DNA of 64,000 nt, taken from the NCBI RefSeq assembly GCF_009650095.1, contig NZ_CP045915.1, positions 2,294,001 through 2,358,000 of the forward strand. Direction: 5' to 3'. This stretch comes from Gracilibacillus salitolerans (lineage in GTDB: Bacteria; Bacillota; Bacilli; Bacillales; Amphibacillaceae). Both the position numbers and the translations under genes were made by a program. Within the stretch, counting starts at the first letter, position 1. Every line of letters starts with the position of its first letter. Below are positions 13,255 to 24,120 of this stretch, piece after piece. The notes under the pieces are model-generated. The model was not told the DNA's origin, ran no database searches, and saw nothing but the letters and a program-made list of their open reading frames with translations.

Positions 13255-14133
13255 TTAAAGGTGATATTGTGCAAGAAATTCCAAAAACTCCCTTTGTTTT
13301 TTGTGATCGAATTTAAAGATAGCATACGTATTTGCTTGAGGCGGTGGAAAAGACTGAATATCAACCTCAATCATTTTACCTTCAAGCAGTTCTCTTCTTA
13401 CTGTTGAAAAGGGGAGAAAGGAGACACCTAGGCCCTCTATAATAAAACGTTTCGTAATATGAGTTTGAGAGACCTTCATCATTTGAATACCTGGATAGAA
13501 TAGCTTCACATTTTGAGACAATTTATCCCAATAGCCAGGGTGATTATGTGTTAATAAGCGATTGGAAGATAATATTTCTTCTTCATCCAATGGTAGTGCT
13601 GATTCAAAATCCATGCCATCATGAGGTGCTACTAAAACAACCTTATCTTTATGAAGTAATTTGCTCTCAAGGTTAGGATGGAAACTTTGAAGGCAAGATA
13701 GACCAATATCCACCACTTCATCATTAACCACTTGTTCTATGTCTTTTGATTCGACAATTTCAATCGTAATCTCTACTTCCGGGTGTTTTTTAATATATTG
13801 CTTAAGTACAAAAGGTAAAATCGTATCAGCGATAAGAGGAGAGATAGCTAGGGTTAATTTTGTCGTATATCCTTGGCTAAACGTTTTTATATCCTCCATT
13901 CCCGATTCATATACCTCCGTCAAATGGATGGCGTGGTTTAAATACCTTCTGCCTGCTTCTGTTAATTTCACGCGCTTACCATCTCTTTGAAACAACTGAA
14001 TTCCAAGCACTTTTTCCAATTGTTTAATATGTACGGTTACAGAAGGCTGAGAAATAAAAAGATGATCAGCAGTTTTTCGAAAATTACCTGTTTTAGCTGC
14101 AGTAATAAACGTACGAACCCAACTTAACTCCAT
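13255..14133 (-). CDS. citR: LysR-type regulator CitR
   Basis: A 292-residue LysR-family regulator with an N-terminal winged HTH (WVRTFITAAKTGNFRKTADHLFISQPSVTVHIKQLEKVLG, about residues 5-44). A periplasmic-binding-protein-like effector domain follows. It is divergent from a citrate synthase gene across 116 bp, the arrangement of B. subtilis citR-citA, where CitR represses the minor citrate synthase. The symbol is inferred from this context and family. The start ATG 14133 has AAGGAGGATATG immediately upstream. Confidence 0.8.
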   Translation of the reverse strand: MELSWVRTFITAAKTGNFRKTADHLFISQPSVTVHIKQLEKVLGIQLFQRDGKRVKLTEAGRRYLNHAIHLTEVYESGMEDIKTFSQGYTTKLTLAISPLIADTILPFVLKQYIKKHPEVEITIEIVESKDIEQVVNDEVVDIGLSCLQSFHPNLESKLLHKDKVVLVAPHDGMDFESALPLDEEEILSSNRLLTHNHPGYWDKLSQNVKLFYPGIQMMKVSQTHITKRFIIEGLGVSFLPFSTVRRELLEGKMIEVDIQSFPPPQANTYAIFKFDHKKQREFLEFLAQYHL

Positions 14134-14249
14134 ACATATCCTCCTTATTAAAAATATTAATCAATGCATTTAAAAATATTTAATTTTTATAATCAAATTA
14201 CTATTATACAATATTTATAAATGAAGTACTATCAGAAAGGAAGAAAAAA
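14134..14249. promoter_or_regulatory. Divergent citR/citA control region
   Basis: A very AT-rich 116-bp region between the two starts contains overlapping TTTAAAAATATTTAA-type dyads and ATTAAT...ATTTAAAT patterns of the T-N11-A kind bound by LysR proteins. No single operator can be fixed by eye. Confidence 0.5.
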
Positions 14250-15350
14250 ATGCTCAATCAAGGACTTAAAGGAGTTGTGGCTGCAGAGACCTATATTAGC
14301 CACATTGACGGTGAAAAGGGACAGCTTATTTATAGAGGATATGAAGCGAAACATCTGACAAAATCCAATACATTTGAAGAGGTTGCTTATTTGCTGTGGT
14401 ATGGCTATTTACCAACTGCACATGAATTAGAAAACCTGAAGAATGAATTAATCAGGAATCGGCATTTAACAACAACAATGAAATCAATAATGGATCATCT
14501 ACCGCAAAATATGGATGTGATGAGTGTAATAAGAACGGTTATATCAGCAGAAGGAACTACAGATTATCAATGGAAACCTTCGATTGCTCAATCTATAAGA
14601 CTCACAGCATTAATCCCTACTATTATCGCTTATTGGTATAATAAAATAAACGGTAAAATTGCTAATGAACCAGATGATGCTTACGGTCATGTTGAAAACT
14701 ATTTATACATGTTAAATGGAACTAAACCAACTAAGGCTCAAGTGGATGGATTAGAAACATACATGATTTTAACAATGGAGCATGGAATGAATGCGTCCAC
14801 TTTCTCTGCTAGAGTTACCGCTTCGACAGAATCTGATTTAGTATCAAGCATAACTGCTGCAATTGGAACGATGAAAGGACCTTTACATGGGGGAGCTCCA
14901 TCTGGTGTGATCCAATTATTGGAGGAAGTAGCAACACATGATAATGCAGAAAAAGTGATCAGAAATAAACTGAACAATGGTGAAAAGTTAATGGGATTTG
15001 GACACCGTGTATATAAAACACATGATCCTCGAGCGATAGCTTTACGAGAGACCTTGCTTCAATCGAAAGGATCAGATTCCTGGTTAGACCTTGCCATTCA
15101 TGTGGAAGATGTAGCTGTTAAAGTATTAAATGAATTAAAGCCAGGTCGTTCTTTATATACAAATGTAGAATTTTATGCAGCGGCAATTATGAAGTCTATT
15201 AACCTAGATCCACAACTTTTCACACCGACATTTACTGCAAGTAGAGTGGTTGGTTGGACTGCTCATGTACTTGAACAAGCGGACAATAATACGATTTATA
15301 GACCTCAATCTGTATATATTGGAGAGATGGTAGAGGCAGGTGAGAGATAA
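14250..15350 (+). CDS. citA: Citrate synthase (CitA type)
   Basis: A 366-residue citrate synthase condensing oxaloacetate and acetyl-CoA. Catalytic elements are present: LTMEHGMNASTFSARV (first His), GFGHRVYKTHDPRA (second His), and the Asp in FTPTFTASRVVGW context with Arg contacts. The Gly-rich GPLHGGAPSGV segment also fits. The length fits the compact bacterial type I form. It is divergent from a LysR gene, hence CitA rather than the major CitZ. The start has AAAGGAAG upstream. A terminator lies at about 15510. Confidence 0.88.
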   Translation: MLNQGLKGVVAAETYISHIDGEKGQLIYRGYEAKHLTKSNTFEEVAYLLWYGYLPTAHELENLKNELIRNRHLTTTMKSIMDHLPQNMDVMSVIRTVISAEGTTDYQWKPSIAQSIRLTALIPTIIAYWYNKINGKIANEPDDAYGHVENYLYMLNGTKPTKAQVDGLETYMILTMEHGMNASTFSARVTASTESDLVSSITAAIGTMKGPLHGGAPSGVIQLLEEVATHDNAEKVIRNKLNNGEKLMGFGHRVYKTHDPRAIALRETLLQSKGSDSWLDLAIHVEDVAVKVLNELKPGRSLYTNVEFYAAAIMKSINLDPQLFTPTFTASRVVGWTAHVLEQADNNTIYRPQSVYIGEMVEAGER

Positions 15351-15509
15351 TTAAGAAAGTCCTATCGAAACAAAAGCAGTCCACAACCATACTTTATCTT
15401 ACGGATAATCAAGATATTCTCCAGGTGGTTACACGCACTGCTGGGTAAAATATATTAATTCGATACTATTCGAGGCTGATGTAGAAAAATGACATATGAA
15501 TGAATTAAA

Positions 15510-15550
15510 AACAGCTTATGGATCATATGATTTATAGGCTGTTATTTTTT
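15510..15550 (+). terminator. Terminator after citA
   Basis: The stem AACAGC (15510-15515) / GCTGTT (15538-15543), with an extended TTAT/ATAG part, is followed by ATTTTTT. The rest of 15351-15682 shows no gene. Confidence 0.6.
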
Positions 15551-15682
15551 ATGATTCTCTACACAATATCGTGTATCAAAGTCTTGCTATCTTCTATACG
15601 CCTACTTGAAGTTCTGTGTTATATTTATGAAGTACTAGTTATTCAAAATGTTAACTATAGTGAAGAAAAGAAGGTTAGGGTA

Positions 15683-16381
15683 ATGAGAAAAATAATAATT
15701 TCATTTGTTATCATTGTCATTTGTTTAGTTTCCATATTATTTGGAAGTAATCAACTAATGAACTCTAGAAACTTTCAGTTATTTGGTGACTTAACTGCCA
15801 AAGTTGAAACAAAAGAAAAAGTTGTAGCACTTACCTTTGATGACGGTCCTACTAAAAACGTTCATGAGATTCTATCGTTGTTAGAAACATATAATGTAAA
15901 AGCAACATTTTTTCTGATTGGAGAATATATAGAAGATTTCCCAGAAGAGGCTGAAGCTATCGTACAAGCTGGACACCAGGTGGCAAATCATACTTATTCT
16001 CACAATCGGATGATTTTCAAATCTCCATCGTTTATTAAAAACGAAATTGAAAAGACAGATCAATTAATTAGAGATATTGGTTATGAAGGACAAATTGATT
16101 TTCGCCCGCCAAATGGAAAGAAAATCATCGCTTTGCCATGGTATTTACATAAAAATAACATTGAAACGATTATGTGGAATCTTGAACCAGATAGTTTTTA
16201 TGAAGAAGCTGCTGATAAAGTAAATTACGTAGTAGAAAATATCGAGCCAGGCTCCATTATCCTGATGCATCCAATGTATGATAATACGGGGAAAGAACTC
16301 AAAGCCATCGAAGGCATTTTAGAAACATTGTCCGAGAGAGATTATCAGTTTATAACAGTCAATGAACTACAAGAGTTATAA
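15683..16381 (+). CDS. Polysaccharide deacetylase (NodB domain), membrane-anchored
   Basis: A 232-residue carbohydrate esterase family 4 protein. An N-terminal hydrophobic helix (IIISFVIIVICLVSILFG, residues 4-21) anchors or exports it. The NodB motifs follow: VVALTFDDGPTKN (catalytic base and metal Asp), HQVANHTYSHNRM (metal His pair), DFRPPNGKK, and SIILMHPMYDN. It probably removes N-acetyl groups from cell-wall glycan or another polysaccharide outside the cell. The start ATG 15683 has AAGAAGG upstream; an in-frame ATG at 15518 would add an unlikely extra hydrophobic leader and overlap the citA terminator. Confidence 0.87.
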   Translation: MRKIIISFVIIVICLVSILFGSNQLMNSRNFQLFGDLTAKVETKEKVVALTFDDGPTKNVHEILSLLETYNVKATFFLIGEYIEDFPEEAEAIVQAGHQVANHTYSHNRMIFKSPSFIKNEIEKTDQLIRDIGYEGQIDFRPPNGKKIIALPWYLHKNNIETIMWNLEPDSFYEEAADKVNYVVENIEPGSIILMHPMYDNTGKELKAIEGILETLSERDYQFITVNELQEL

Positions 16382-16460
16382 ACTGCTAGACAAACAACAT
16401 AAAATCAGATTAAATGAGACTGTACAGTGTATGGAATTTGTATACAATATAAAAAAGTTT

Positions 16461-16505
16461 AAACGCTCAGTCAATGGATGATGCTGACTGAGCGTTTAGT
16501 TTTAT
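16461..16505. terminator. Bidirectional terminator between the deacetylase and rqcH
   Basis: A perfect 13-bp stem, AAACGCTCAGTCA (16461-16473) / TGACTGAGCGTTT (16485-16497), has T-rich flanks on both strands (AGTTTT after it; AAAAAAGTTT before it). It serves the convergent genes. Confidence 0.85.
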
Positions 16506-16539
16506 AACGGTGCTAATCCCCACTTAGGGAAGTCTCACA

Positions 16540-18252
16540 TTATGGTTTTGTTTTTAACTTTGTTATATAGCTTTGATCTGGTGTCACAAACAATGTTTTT
16601 TGATTCTCATAGGTGACAAAGCCTGGTTTAGCTCCATTTGGTTTTCGTACATGTCGTATTAACGTGTAGTCAACCGGAACAGAAGAAGAATGTTTGGATT
16701 TACTAAAATTGGCAGCCAATTGAGCGGCTTCCATTAATGTGTCTTCACTAGGAGCCGTTGAACGAATCACAACGTGTGAACCGGGAATATCCTTCGTATG
16801 CAACCAGACTTCATCCTTGCGCGCTAGACGATTGGTCAAATATTCATTTTGTTTATTATTTTTCCCAACCAAAATTTCAGTTCCATCTGAAGCGTAAAAT
16901 GTTTCCGGTACTGGTTTCGTTACTTTCTTTTTTTGCTTTGCTTTCACTTGTTTTTTCTTTAAATATCCTTGTTCTTGTAATTCCTCGCGTATTTCCTCGA
17001 TATCCTGTTCTCTGGCAGAATCAATTTGTTCGATAATTTCATCCAAATAATCCATTTCTAGATACGTTTTCTTTTTTTCTTCCTCCACCATTTGTTTCGA
17101 TGTTTTTAATTTATGATACTTTTTGAAAAGAGATTGTGCATTTTCGCTCGGAGTTTTATTCTCATTTAAGGGTATCGTTCTTTTCGCTTGATCAGGGTCA
17201 TAATAATCGACCACTTCCGCTTCTTTATCCCCTTTTTTCACTAAATGCATATGAGCCGTTAATAATTCTCCATCTCGTTGGTAGCGGTCTGCATTCTTCG
17301 CTTGTTCCAATGTTTTGTCTAATTTTACTAACTTTCGTTTGTTTTTCTTTTGTTCATTTGTTAAAAAGCGTAATAAGTCGCCAGCTTTTTGTTTTACTCG
17401 ATCACGTTCAGCCTTGCCGGAATAAAAAGTATCTAACATGCTGCTAACAGAATTAAAATACTCTTGCTTACCATCTTTGGACGATAAAGGTAAAACATAA
17501 AAGCTTTCTTTTCTATCCTTAGATATAAAAGGCTCATATTGATGTTCTAGTATTTTCTGTTGAATACTTGTAAAAGCTTCTTTAAAAGTATCCGTTTTAC
17601 CAAGCCCCGCTTGTACTACAATTTCCTTTGCTAAAACAGGAGAAATACCCATATACGTATTCACGATTTGCTGATCGAGCTTCCCTGCGTTGAAATCCAA
17701 TTTCCGAATAAATGTATCACCGTCAATGGTTAACGGATTGTATTTCCCTTGATCGGGTGGTTGCACATACGCACTACCGGGTATAATGGAACGGTGTCGG
17801 TTTTGTGCACTTGATACATGTTTAATACTTTCAAGAATTACCTGACGCTCACGATCAACTAAAATGATATTACTGTGTTTTCCCATTAGTTCAACAATCA
17901 ATGTTTTTATACTTTTGTCTCCCAATTCATTTTTGGTTTGAAAGTTGATATAAATAATCCGTTCATTTTCTACTTGTTCAACTGATTCGATAAAACTCCC
18001 ATTTAAATACTTACGAAGCATCATACAATACATAGAAGGTTCTGTAGGATTTTCGTACGTATCTGTTGTAAAATGAATTCTGGCATAACTTGAATGAGCA
18101 CTAATTAAAAGCTGTTTATTGGTACCGAATTTTCTAATCGTAAATAATAATTCGGTATCCGTAGGCTGATATATTTTTAATACACGTCCAGATGCCATCT
18201 CATGATGAAGTTCGTGTGTCATTGCACGAGTAACAATTCCATCAAATACCAT
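16540..18252 (-). CDS. rqcH: Ribosome quality control protein RqcH (YloA, NFACT family)
   Basis: A 570-residue NEMF/Rqc2 homologue. It binds obstructed 50S subunits, recruits tRNA-Ala and adds C-terminal alanine tails that mark nascent chains for ClpXP. Domain order is NFACT-N (1-170, EPSMYCMMLRKYLNG), a helical/coiled-coil middle (about 280-440, GKAERDRVKQKA), and NFACT-R (about 450-560, ILVGKNNKQNEYLT, HTKDIPGSHVVIR, RHVRKPNGAKPG). At the position of the functionally important Asp97-Arg98 motif this protein has Glu97-Arg98. Older annotations call it fibronectin-binding protein. It is divergent from yloC. Confidence 0.93.
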   Translation of the reverse strand: MVFDGIVTRAMTHELHHEMASGRVLKIYQPTDTELLFTIRKFGTNKQLLISAHSSYARIHFTTDTYENPTEPSMYCMMLRKYLNGSFIESVEQVENERIIYINFQTKNELGDKSIKTLIVELMGKHSNIILVDRERQVILESIKHVSSAQNRHRSIIPGSAYVQPPDQGKYNPLTIDGDTFIRKLDFNAGKLDQQIVNTYMGISPVLAKEIVVQAGLGKTDTFKEAFTSIQQKILEHQYEPFISKDRKESFYVLPLSSKDGKQEYFNSVSSMLDTFYSGKAERDRVKQKAGDLLRFLTNEQKKNKRKLVKLDKTLEQAKNADRYQRDGELLTAHMHLVKKGDKEAEVVDYYDPDQAKRTIPLNENKTPSENAQSLFKKYHKLKTSKQMVEEEKKKTYLEMDYLDEIIEQIDSAREQDIEEIREELQEQGYLKKKQVKAKQKKKVTKPVPETFYASDGTEILVGKNNKQNEYLTNRLARKDEVWLHTKDIPGSHVVIRSTAPSEDTLMEAAQLAANFSKSKHSSSVPVDYTLIRHVRKPNGAKPGFVTYENQKTLFVTPDQSYITKLKTKP

Positions 18253-18320
18253 TTAAATCACCTCATTATTCCATTATACCATTTCTTATAAGTAAAAAGA
18301 ATCCAAGAATTATTTGTCTA

Positions 18321-18349
18321 TTGCTTAGAATTTTTGATATGATGATTAT
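18321..18349 (+). promoter_or_regulatory. Promoter of the yloC-remA-gmk cluster
   Basis: -35 TTGCTT (18321-18326), a 17-nt spacer, and -10 GATTAT (18344-18349), 47 bp before the yloC start. Confidence 0.5.
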
Positions 18350-18395
18350 GGTTAGAAACTAGTGTTTATACTGTTAAATGGAAGGGATATGAAAT

Positions 18396-19274
18396 ATGTT
18401 AAGCATGACTGGTTTTGGCAGAGAAGAGTTTCGGAATGATCAGCTGGAAATTAATGCAGAGATTAAAGCGGTTAACCATCGTTATCTCGACATTACTTTT
18501 CATATGCCCAAATTTTTATTACCTATTGAAGATCAATTGAAAAAAATAATTCAAGATAAGATCAAACGTGGTAAAATCAGCGTGTCAATCTATATTTCTG
18601 GTACATATGCACAAAATAAACAATTGGAGACAGATTGGGACTTAGTGGATCAATACGTCGATCATTTAAAACAGATACAAACAAAATACCAACTGGCAGG
18701 GGAAATCTCAATAGAAATGATTAGTCAGTTTCAGGATATATTTCACATTGAAGAAAAAGAAGAGATAAGCTCTGACACAGAAACACATGTGAAAGACACA
18801 CTGGAAAAAGCGGTCATCAAGGCTAATCAAATGCGAACAATCGAGGGAGCTGAATTAAGAAAAGATTTCTTGAACCGAACAGAAAATATACTTAATAATA
18901 TAAAACAGTTGGGTGAAAGACGAAAAATTGTTATAATAGAGTATCAAGAGCGAATACTTGAGCGTATTAACAAATATCTTGAAAATACGTCTGTTTCCGA
19001 TGATTCCAGACTCTATCAGGAAGTCGCGCTGCTTGCAGAAAAAGGCGATATATCCGAAGAACTAACAAGAATAAATAGTCATATTAAGCAATTTCGGCAA
19101 ATCGTTGAGGAGACTGATCCGATTGGTAGAAAATTAGATTTTATTGTTCAGGAAATAAACAGAGAGTTAAACACAATAGGTTCTAAGTCAAATGACGTGT
19201 TGATCAGTGAGCAAATTGTATATTTAAAAAGTGAAGCAGAAAAAATGAAAGAACAAATACAAAATGTAGAATAG
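18396..19274 (+). CDS. yloC: YicC/YloC family endoribonuclease
   Basis: A 292-residue YicC-family protein. It has the N-terminal YicC-like domain ([32 protein letters not shown]) and the C-terminal DUF1732 domain (ending [24 protein letters not shown]...[17 protein letters not shown]), both well conserved. Members are single-strand RNA endonucleases affecting small-RNA turnover (E. coli) and stationary-phase survival. It is the first gene of the run leading to remA, gmk and rpoZ, as in B. subtilis, with its own promoter. The start ATG 18396 has GAAGGGAT upstream. Confidence 0.92.
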   Translation: MLSMTGFGREEFRNDQLEINAEIKAVNHRYLDITFHMPKFLLPIEDQLKKIIQDKIKRGKISVSIYISGTYAQNKQLETDWDLVDQYVDHLKQIQTKYQLAGEISIEMISQFQDIFHIEEKEEISSDTETHVKDTLEKAVIKANQMRTIEGAELRKDFLNRTENILNNIKQLGERRKIVIIEYQERILERINKYLENTSVSDDSRLYQEVALLAEKGDISEELTRINSHIKQFRQIVEETDPIGRKLDFIVQEINRELNTIGSKSNDVLISEQIVYLKSEAEKMKEQIQNVE

Positions 19275-19305
19275 TTGTTCTTTACAATTTAAGGGGGAGC
19301 TCGAG

Positions 19306-20413
<1,108 letters not shown>

Positions 20414-20427
20414 TATGGATGTTGAAT

Positions 20428-20474
20428 AGAAGAGTCTCCCTCGCATTGCTTCTGCTTGCGGGGGTTTCTTCTAT
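20428..20474 (+). terminator. Imperfect hairpin between rpoZ and coaBC
   Basis: AGAAGA-CTCCCTCGCA pairs with TGCGGGGGTTTCTTCT across a 13-nt loop. There is no clean T-run, so it may attenuate or process rather than fully terminate. Confidence 0.45.
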
Positions 20475-20495
20475 ATCAAGAAAGGGGTTATCGAT

Positions 20496-21695
20496 ATGTT
20501 AAATGGAAAGAAAGTGCTTCTGGGAGTTTCTGGTGGTATTGCAGTTTATAAAGCAGTTGCGTTAACAAGTAAGCTGACACAAGCAGGAGCTGATGTGAGA
20601 GTAATCATGACGGAACACGCTACAGAATTTGTTACACCTCTTACTTTTCAAGCTATATCAAGAAATCCGGTTTATACAGATACATTTGATGAAAAGGACC
20701 CAGCAAAAATAGCACATATCGATTTGGCAGATTGGGCCGACCTTGTTTTGTTAGCACCTGCTACGGCTAATATTATCGGCAAAATAGCAAATGGTATGGC
20801 AGACGATATGTTAACCACTACCTTATTAGCTACTCAAGCACCTGTTTATGTCGCACCTGCTATGAATGTCCATATGTATCAACACCCAGCAGTAATTCAG
20901 AACTTACATACGCTTGAAAATTGGGGATATCGTTTTATCGAACCGGGAGATGGCTACCTTGCTTGTGGTTATATTGGAAAAGGTCGTCTGGAAGAGCCGG
21001 AACATATCGTAGAACTACTTGAGGTGGATACAAATCGTACAAATAAATGGAAGGGTAAAAAAGTATTAATTACAGCAGGTCCGACGAGAGAAGCTTTAGA
21101 TCCGGTACGTTATTTCACCAATTATTCATCTGGAAAAATGGGATATGCACTAGCACAAGCAGCAATGGAAAATGGTGCTGAAGTCGTTCTAATATCAGGA
21201 CCTACAGCATTAAACCCTCCGATAAATGTCACAACTATTGATGTAACCAGTGCTGATGAAATGTTCGAACATGTGAAAAGGCACCATGTAAACATGGATA
21301 TTATTATTAAGACGGCTGCGGTAGCAGATTACCGTCCGTCATCGAGAAATAATCATAAAATTAAAAAGCAAGAAGGTCCCTTGACATTGGAAATGGAACG
21401 AACTATGGACATCCTACATTATCTAGGTCAGCATAAGAAAAAACAATTTTTAGTTGGTTTTGCAGCGGAAACACAGGATATTAAGGAGTATGGAAGGAAA
21501 AAGCTAGAAAAGAAAAATTTAGATGCGATTGTACTAAACGATGTCAGTCGTAAAGAGATCGGCTTTGATTCCGATCAAAATGAAGTTTTGTTTATGACAA
21601 GACATGGGGAAGAACAAGAAATCGAACAAACTAGCAAAAGGAACATTGCCAAACAAATTATTCAACTAATTGATTTTGAATTAAGGAAGGATTAA
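20496..21695 (+). CDS. coaBC: Bifunctional CoaBC (phosphopantothenoylcysteine synthetase/decarboxylase)
   Basis: A 399-residue fusion making 4'-phosphopantetheine for coenzyme A. The N-terminal CoaC flavoprotein part (1-190) shows GVSGGIAVYKAV, the PAMNVHMYQHP motif and the catalytic Cys in DGYLACGYIGKGRL. The C-terminal CoaB part (from about 190) shows VLITAGPTREALDPVRYFTN, SSGKMGYALAQAA, KTAAVADYRP and NDVSRKEIGFDSD. Formerly dfp. It has a ribosome-binding site AAAGGGG and is followed by priA after 2 bp. Confidence 0.95.
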   Translation: MLNGKKVLLGVSGGIAVYKAVALTSKLTQAGADVRVIMTEHATEFVTPLTFQAISRNPVYTDTFDEKDPAKIAHIDLADWADLVLLAPATANIIGKIANGMADDMLTTTLLATQAPVYVAPAMNVHMYQHPAVIQNLHTLENWGYRFIEPGDGYLACGYIGKGRLEEPEHIVELLEVDTNRTNKWKGKKVLITAGPTREALDPVRYFTNYSSGKMGYALAQAAMENGAEVVLISGPTALNPPINVTTIDVTSADEMFEHVKRHHVNMDIIIKTAAVADYRPSSRNNHKIKKQEGPLTLEMERTMDILHYLGQHKKKQFLVGFAAETQDIKEYGRKKLEKKNLDAIVLNDVSRKEIGFDSDQNEVLFMTRHGEEQEIEQTSKRNIAKQIIQLIDFELRKD

Positions 21696-21697
21696 GT

Positions 21698-24106
21698 ATG
21701 CGAGTTGCTAAAGTTATCGTGGATGTCCCAACAAATCAGACGAATCATACCTTTGATTATTTGATACCAGAGCAGCTTGAGAATCTTGTGGAAAAAGGGA
21801 TGCGTGTATCGCTCCCATTTGGTCCCCGTAAAGTAATGGGATTTGTATTAGATGTTGTAGATCATTCTGATTTTGATAAACTCAAGCCTGTGGAAGAAGT
21901 AATGGATTTAACGCCAGTCTTAACTGAAGAATTATTACAACTGGGTAAATGGATTAGTGAACAAACAGTCAGTTTTTACATCCAAACATTCCAAGCGATG
22001 CTGCCACAGATATTAAAAGCAAAATACAAGAAAGAAATTGAAGCATTAACAGATTACGAATTGCCTAATGAATTACAAAAGCTTTTTGCTGGAAGAGCCG
22101 TTATCGATTACGATGAGTTTATCGAAAGAAATGGTAATTATAATCTTTTATTAAATGAAGTACGGAACGGTCATGTTCAAGTCAATTATATCGTTAAATC
22201 AAAAGAAACGAAGAAAACAAAACTGTTTATTGCACCGAATAAAGAGACATACTTATTAGAGGAAGCATTAGAAGATATATCAAACAGGGCGAAAAAACAA
22301 AAGCAAATCATCGACTATTTTATTCAAAACCCTGAACCTATAGAGCAAAAAGAGCTGTTAACAGATTGTAAAACTACGACAGCTACCATTAATCAATTAG
22401 TAGAAAGAAAGCTTTTAAAGAAAATAGAAAAGAAGGTTTATCGTGATCCTTTTCAAGGTAACGAATATGAAAGAACACAACCATTGCCATTAAGTAAACA
22501 GCAGCAACAAGCTATAGAACCGATTTGGCAAGCTATTGAAGAAAAGCAAGATGAAGTATTTCTATTACATGGTGTCACAGGTAGTGGTAAAACTGAAGTA
22601 TATTTACAAGCAATCGAAAAAGTGTTAAATCAAGGAAAAGAAGCCATTGTATTAGTTCCCGAAATTGCACTTACACCACAGATGGTGCAACGGTTTAAAG
22701 GAAGATTTGGCTCGGAAGTGGCGGTTTTACATAGTGCATTGTCTCCAGGTGAAAAATTCGATGAATGGACAAAAATCCATAAACAAGAAGTGAAAGTTGT
22801 TGTAGGAGCGAGATCAGCCATTTTTGCCCCATTTGAGAATATTGGTATTATCATCATAGATGAAGAACATGAAACCAGTTATAAACAAGATGAACAACCA
22901 CGTTATCACGCACGGGAAGTAGCCAAAAAACGAGGAGCATATCATAACTGTCCGGTTGTCTTGGGAAGTGCGACACCAATGCTCGAATCGTATGCCAGAT
23001 CTAAAAAAGGTGTTTATCACTTACTAGAGATGCCTGATCGGATGAATGAAGCAACCATGCCACCGGTTGATATTGTCGATATGCGTGACGAATTATATGC
23101 AGGAAATCGAACCATGTTTTCGCGTCAATTACTTGATGGAATTAAAGAGAGGATCGATAAAAATCAGCAAGTTGTTTTATTTTTAAACAGAAGAGGATAT
23201 TCTACCTTTGTGATGTGCCGTGAATGTGGAGATGTCATGAAATGTCCGAATTGTGATATTGCCTTGACGTTTCATAAAAGCTCTCACCAATTAAAATGTC
23301 ATTATTGTGATTATCAAATACCAATGGTGAAAGAATGTGATACATGTGGTAGTAAAACTATCCGTTATTTCGGAACAGGAACCCAAAAAGTTGAAGAAGC
23401 ATTAAGAGAACATATTCCTGAGGCAAGTGTAATCCGAATGGATGTTGACACAACAAGGCGAAAGGGATCACATAAAAAACTTTTAGAGCAATTTGGTAAT
23501 GGAAAAGCCAATATTTTATTAGGTACACAAATGATAGCCAAGGGACTAGATTTCGAAAATGTTACGCTTGTAGGTGTTTTGGCAGTTGATGCGATGCTAC
23601 ATTTACCAGATTTTAGGTCTGCTGAAAAAACATTTCAACTAATGACACAAGTTAGTGGACGAGCTGGCAGACATCGATTACCCGGTGAAGTGATTATTCA
23701 GACATATACCCCGGAACATTATAGTGTACAATTAGCCAGTCAATATGAATATGAAAAATTTTTCTTGCATGAAATGGAGATGCGTAAAAGCTTTCATTAT
23801 CCACCTTATTATTTTTTAACTTTAGTTACTGTGTCACATCCGAATCAATATAAGGCACAAGAAGTAACCAAAACAATTTGTAAGCTATTATTTAAATATT
23901 TATCAGATCAAGCTACCATTTTAGGACCAACTCCTTCACCCATGGTCCGCATAAATAATAGATATCGCTACCAGTGCATGGTAAAATATAAGGATGAACC
24001 AAATCAAAGAGAGATTATTCGCAAAATACAAGAGCATTATTATGATGATATTCAACGACATGATTTAACGATACAAGTCGATTTTGAACCATATTCATTA
24101 ATGTAA
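21698..24106 (+). CDS. priA: Primosomal replication restart helicase PriA
   Basis: An 802-residue 3'-to-5' helicase that reloads the replisome at stalled forks. It has an N-terminal 3'BD domain (residues 1-110), Walker A GVTGSGKTEVYLQAI (about 285), DEEH box IIIDEEHETSYKQDE, and GSATPMLESY. A zinc-binding insert with eight cysteines (CRECGDVMKCPNCD ... CHYCDYQ ... CDTCG) and helicase motifs V-VI (GTQMIAKGLDFENVTLVGVLAVD, QVSGRAGR) follow. It starts 2 bp after coaBC. In B. subtilis def lies between priA and fmt; here only 14 bp separate them. Confidence 0.95.
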   Translation: MRVAKVIVDVPTNQTNHTFDYLIPEQLENLVEKGMRVSLPFGPRKVMGFVLDVVDHSDFDKLKPVEEVMDLTPVLTEELLQLGKWISEQTVSFYIQTFQAMLPQILKAKYKKEIEALTDYELPNELQKLFAGRAVIDYDEFIERNGNYNLLLNEVRNGHVQVNYIVKSKETKKTKLFIAPNKETYLLEEALEDISNRAKKQKQIIDYFIQNPEPIEQKELLTDCKTTTATINQLVERKLLKKIEKKVYRDPFQGNEYERTQPLPLSKQQQQAIEPIWQAIEEKQDEVFLLHGVTGSGKTEVYLQAIEKVLNQGKEAIVLVPEIALTPQMVQRFKGRFGSEVAVLHSALSPGEKFDEWTKIHKQEVKVVVGARSAIFAPFENIGIIIIDEEHETSYKQDEQPRYHAREVAKKRGAYHNCPVVLGSATPMLESYARSKKGVYHLLEMPDRMNEATMPPVDIVDMRDELYAGNRTMFSRQLLDGIKERIDKNQQVVLFLNRRGYSTFVMCRECGDVMKCPNCDIALTFHKSSHQLKCHYCDYQIPMVKECDTCGSKTIRYFGTGTQKVEEALREHIPEASVIRMDVDTTRRKGSHKKLLEQFGNGKANILLGTQMIAKGLDFENVTLVGVLAVDAMLHLPDFRSAEKTFQLMTQVSGRAGRHRLPGEVIIQTYTPEHYSVQLASQYEYEKFFLHEMEMRKSFHYPPYYFLTLVTVSHPNQYKAQEVTKTICKLLFKYLSDQATILGPTPSPMVRINNRYRYQCMVKYKDEPNQREIIRKIQEHYYDDIQRHDLTIQVDFEPYSLM

Positions 24107-24120
24107 GAGGAGTTTTTTAA

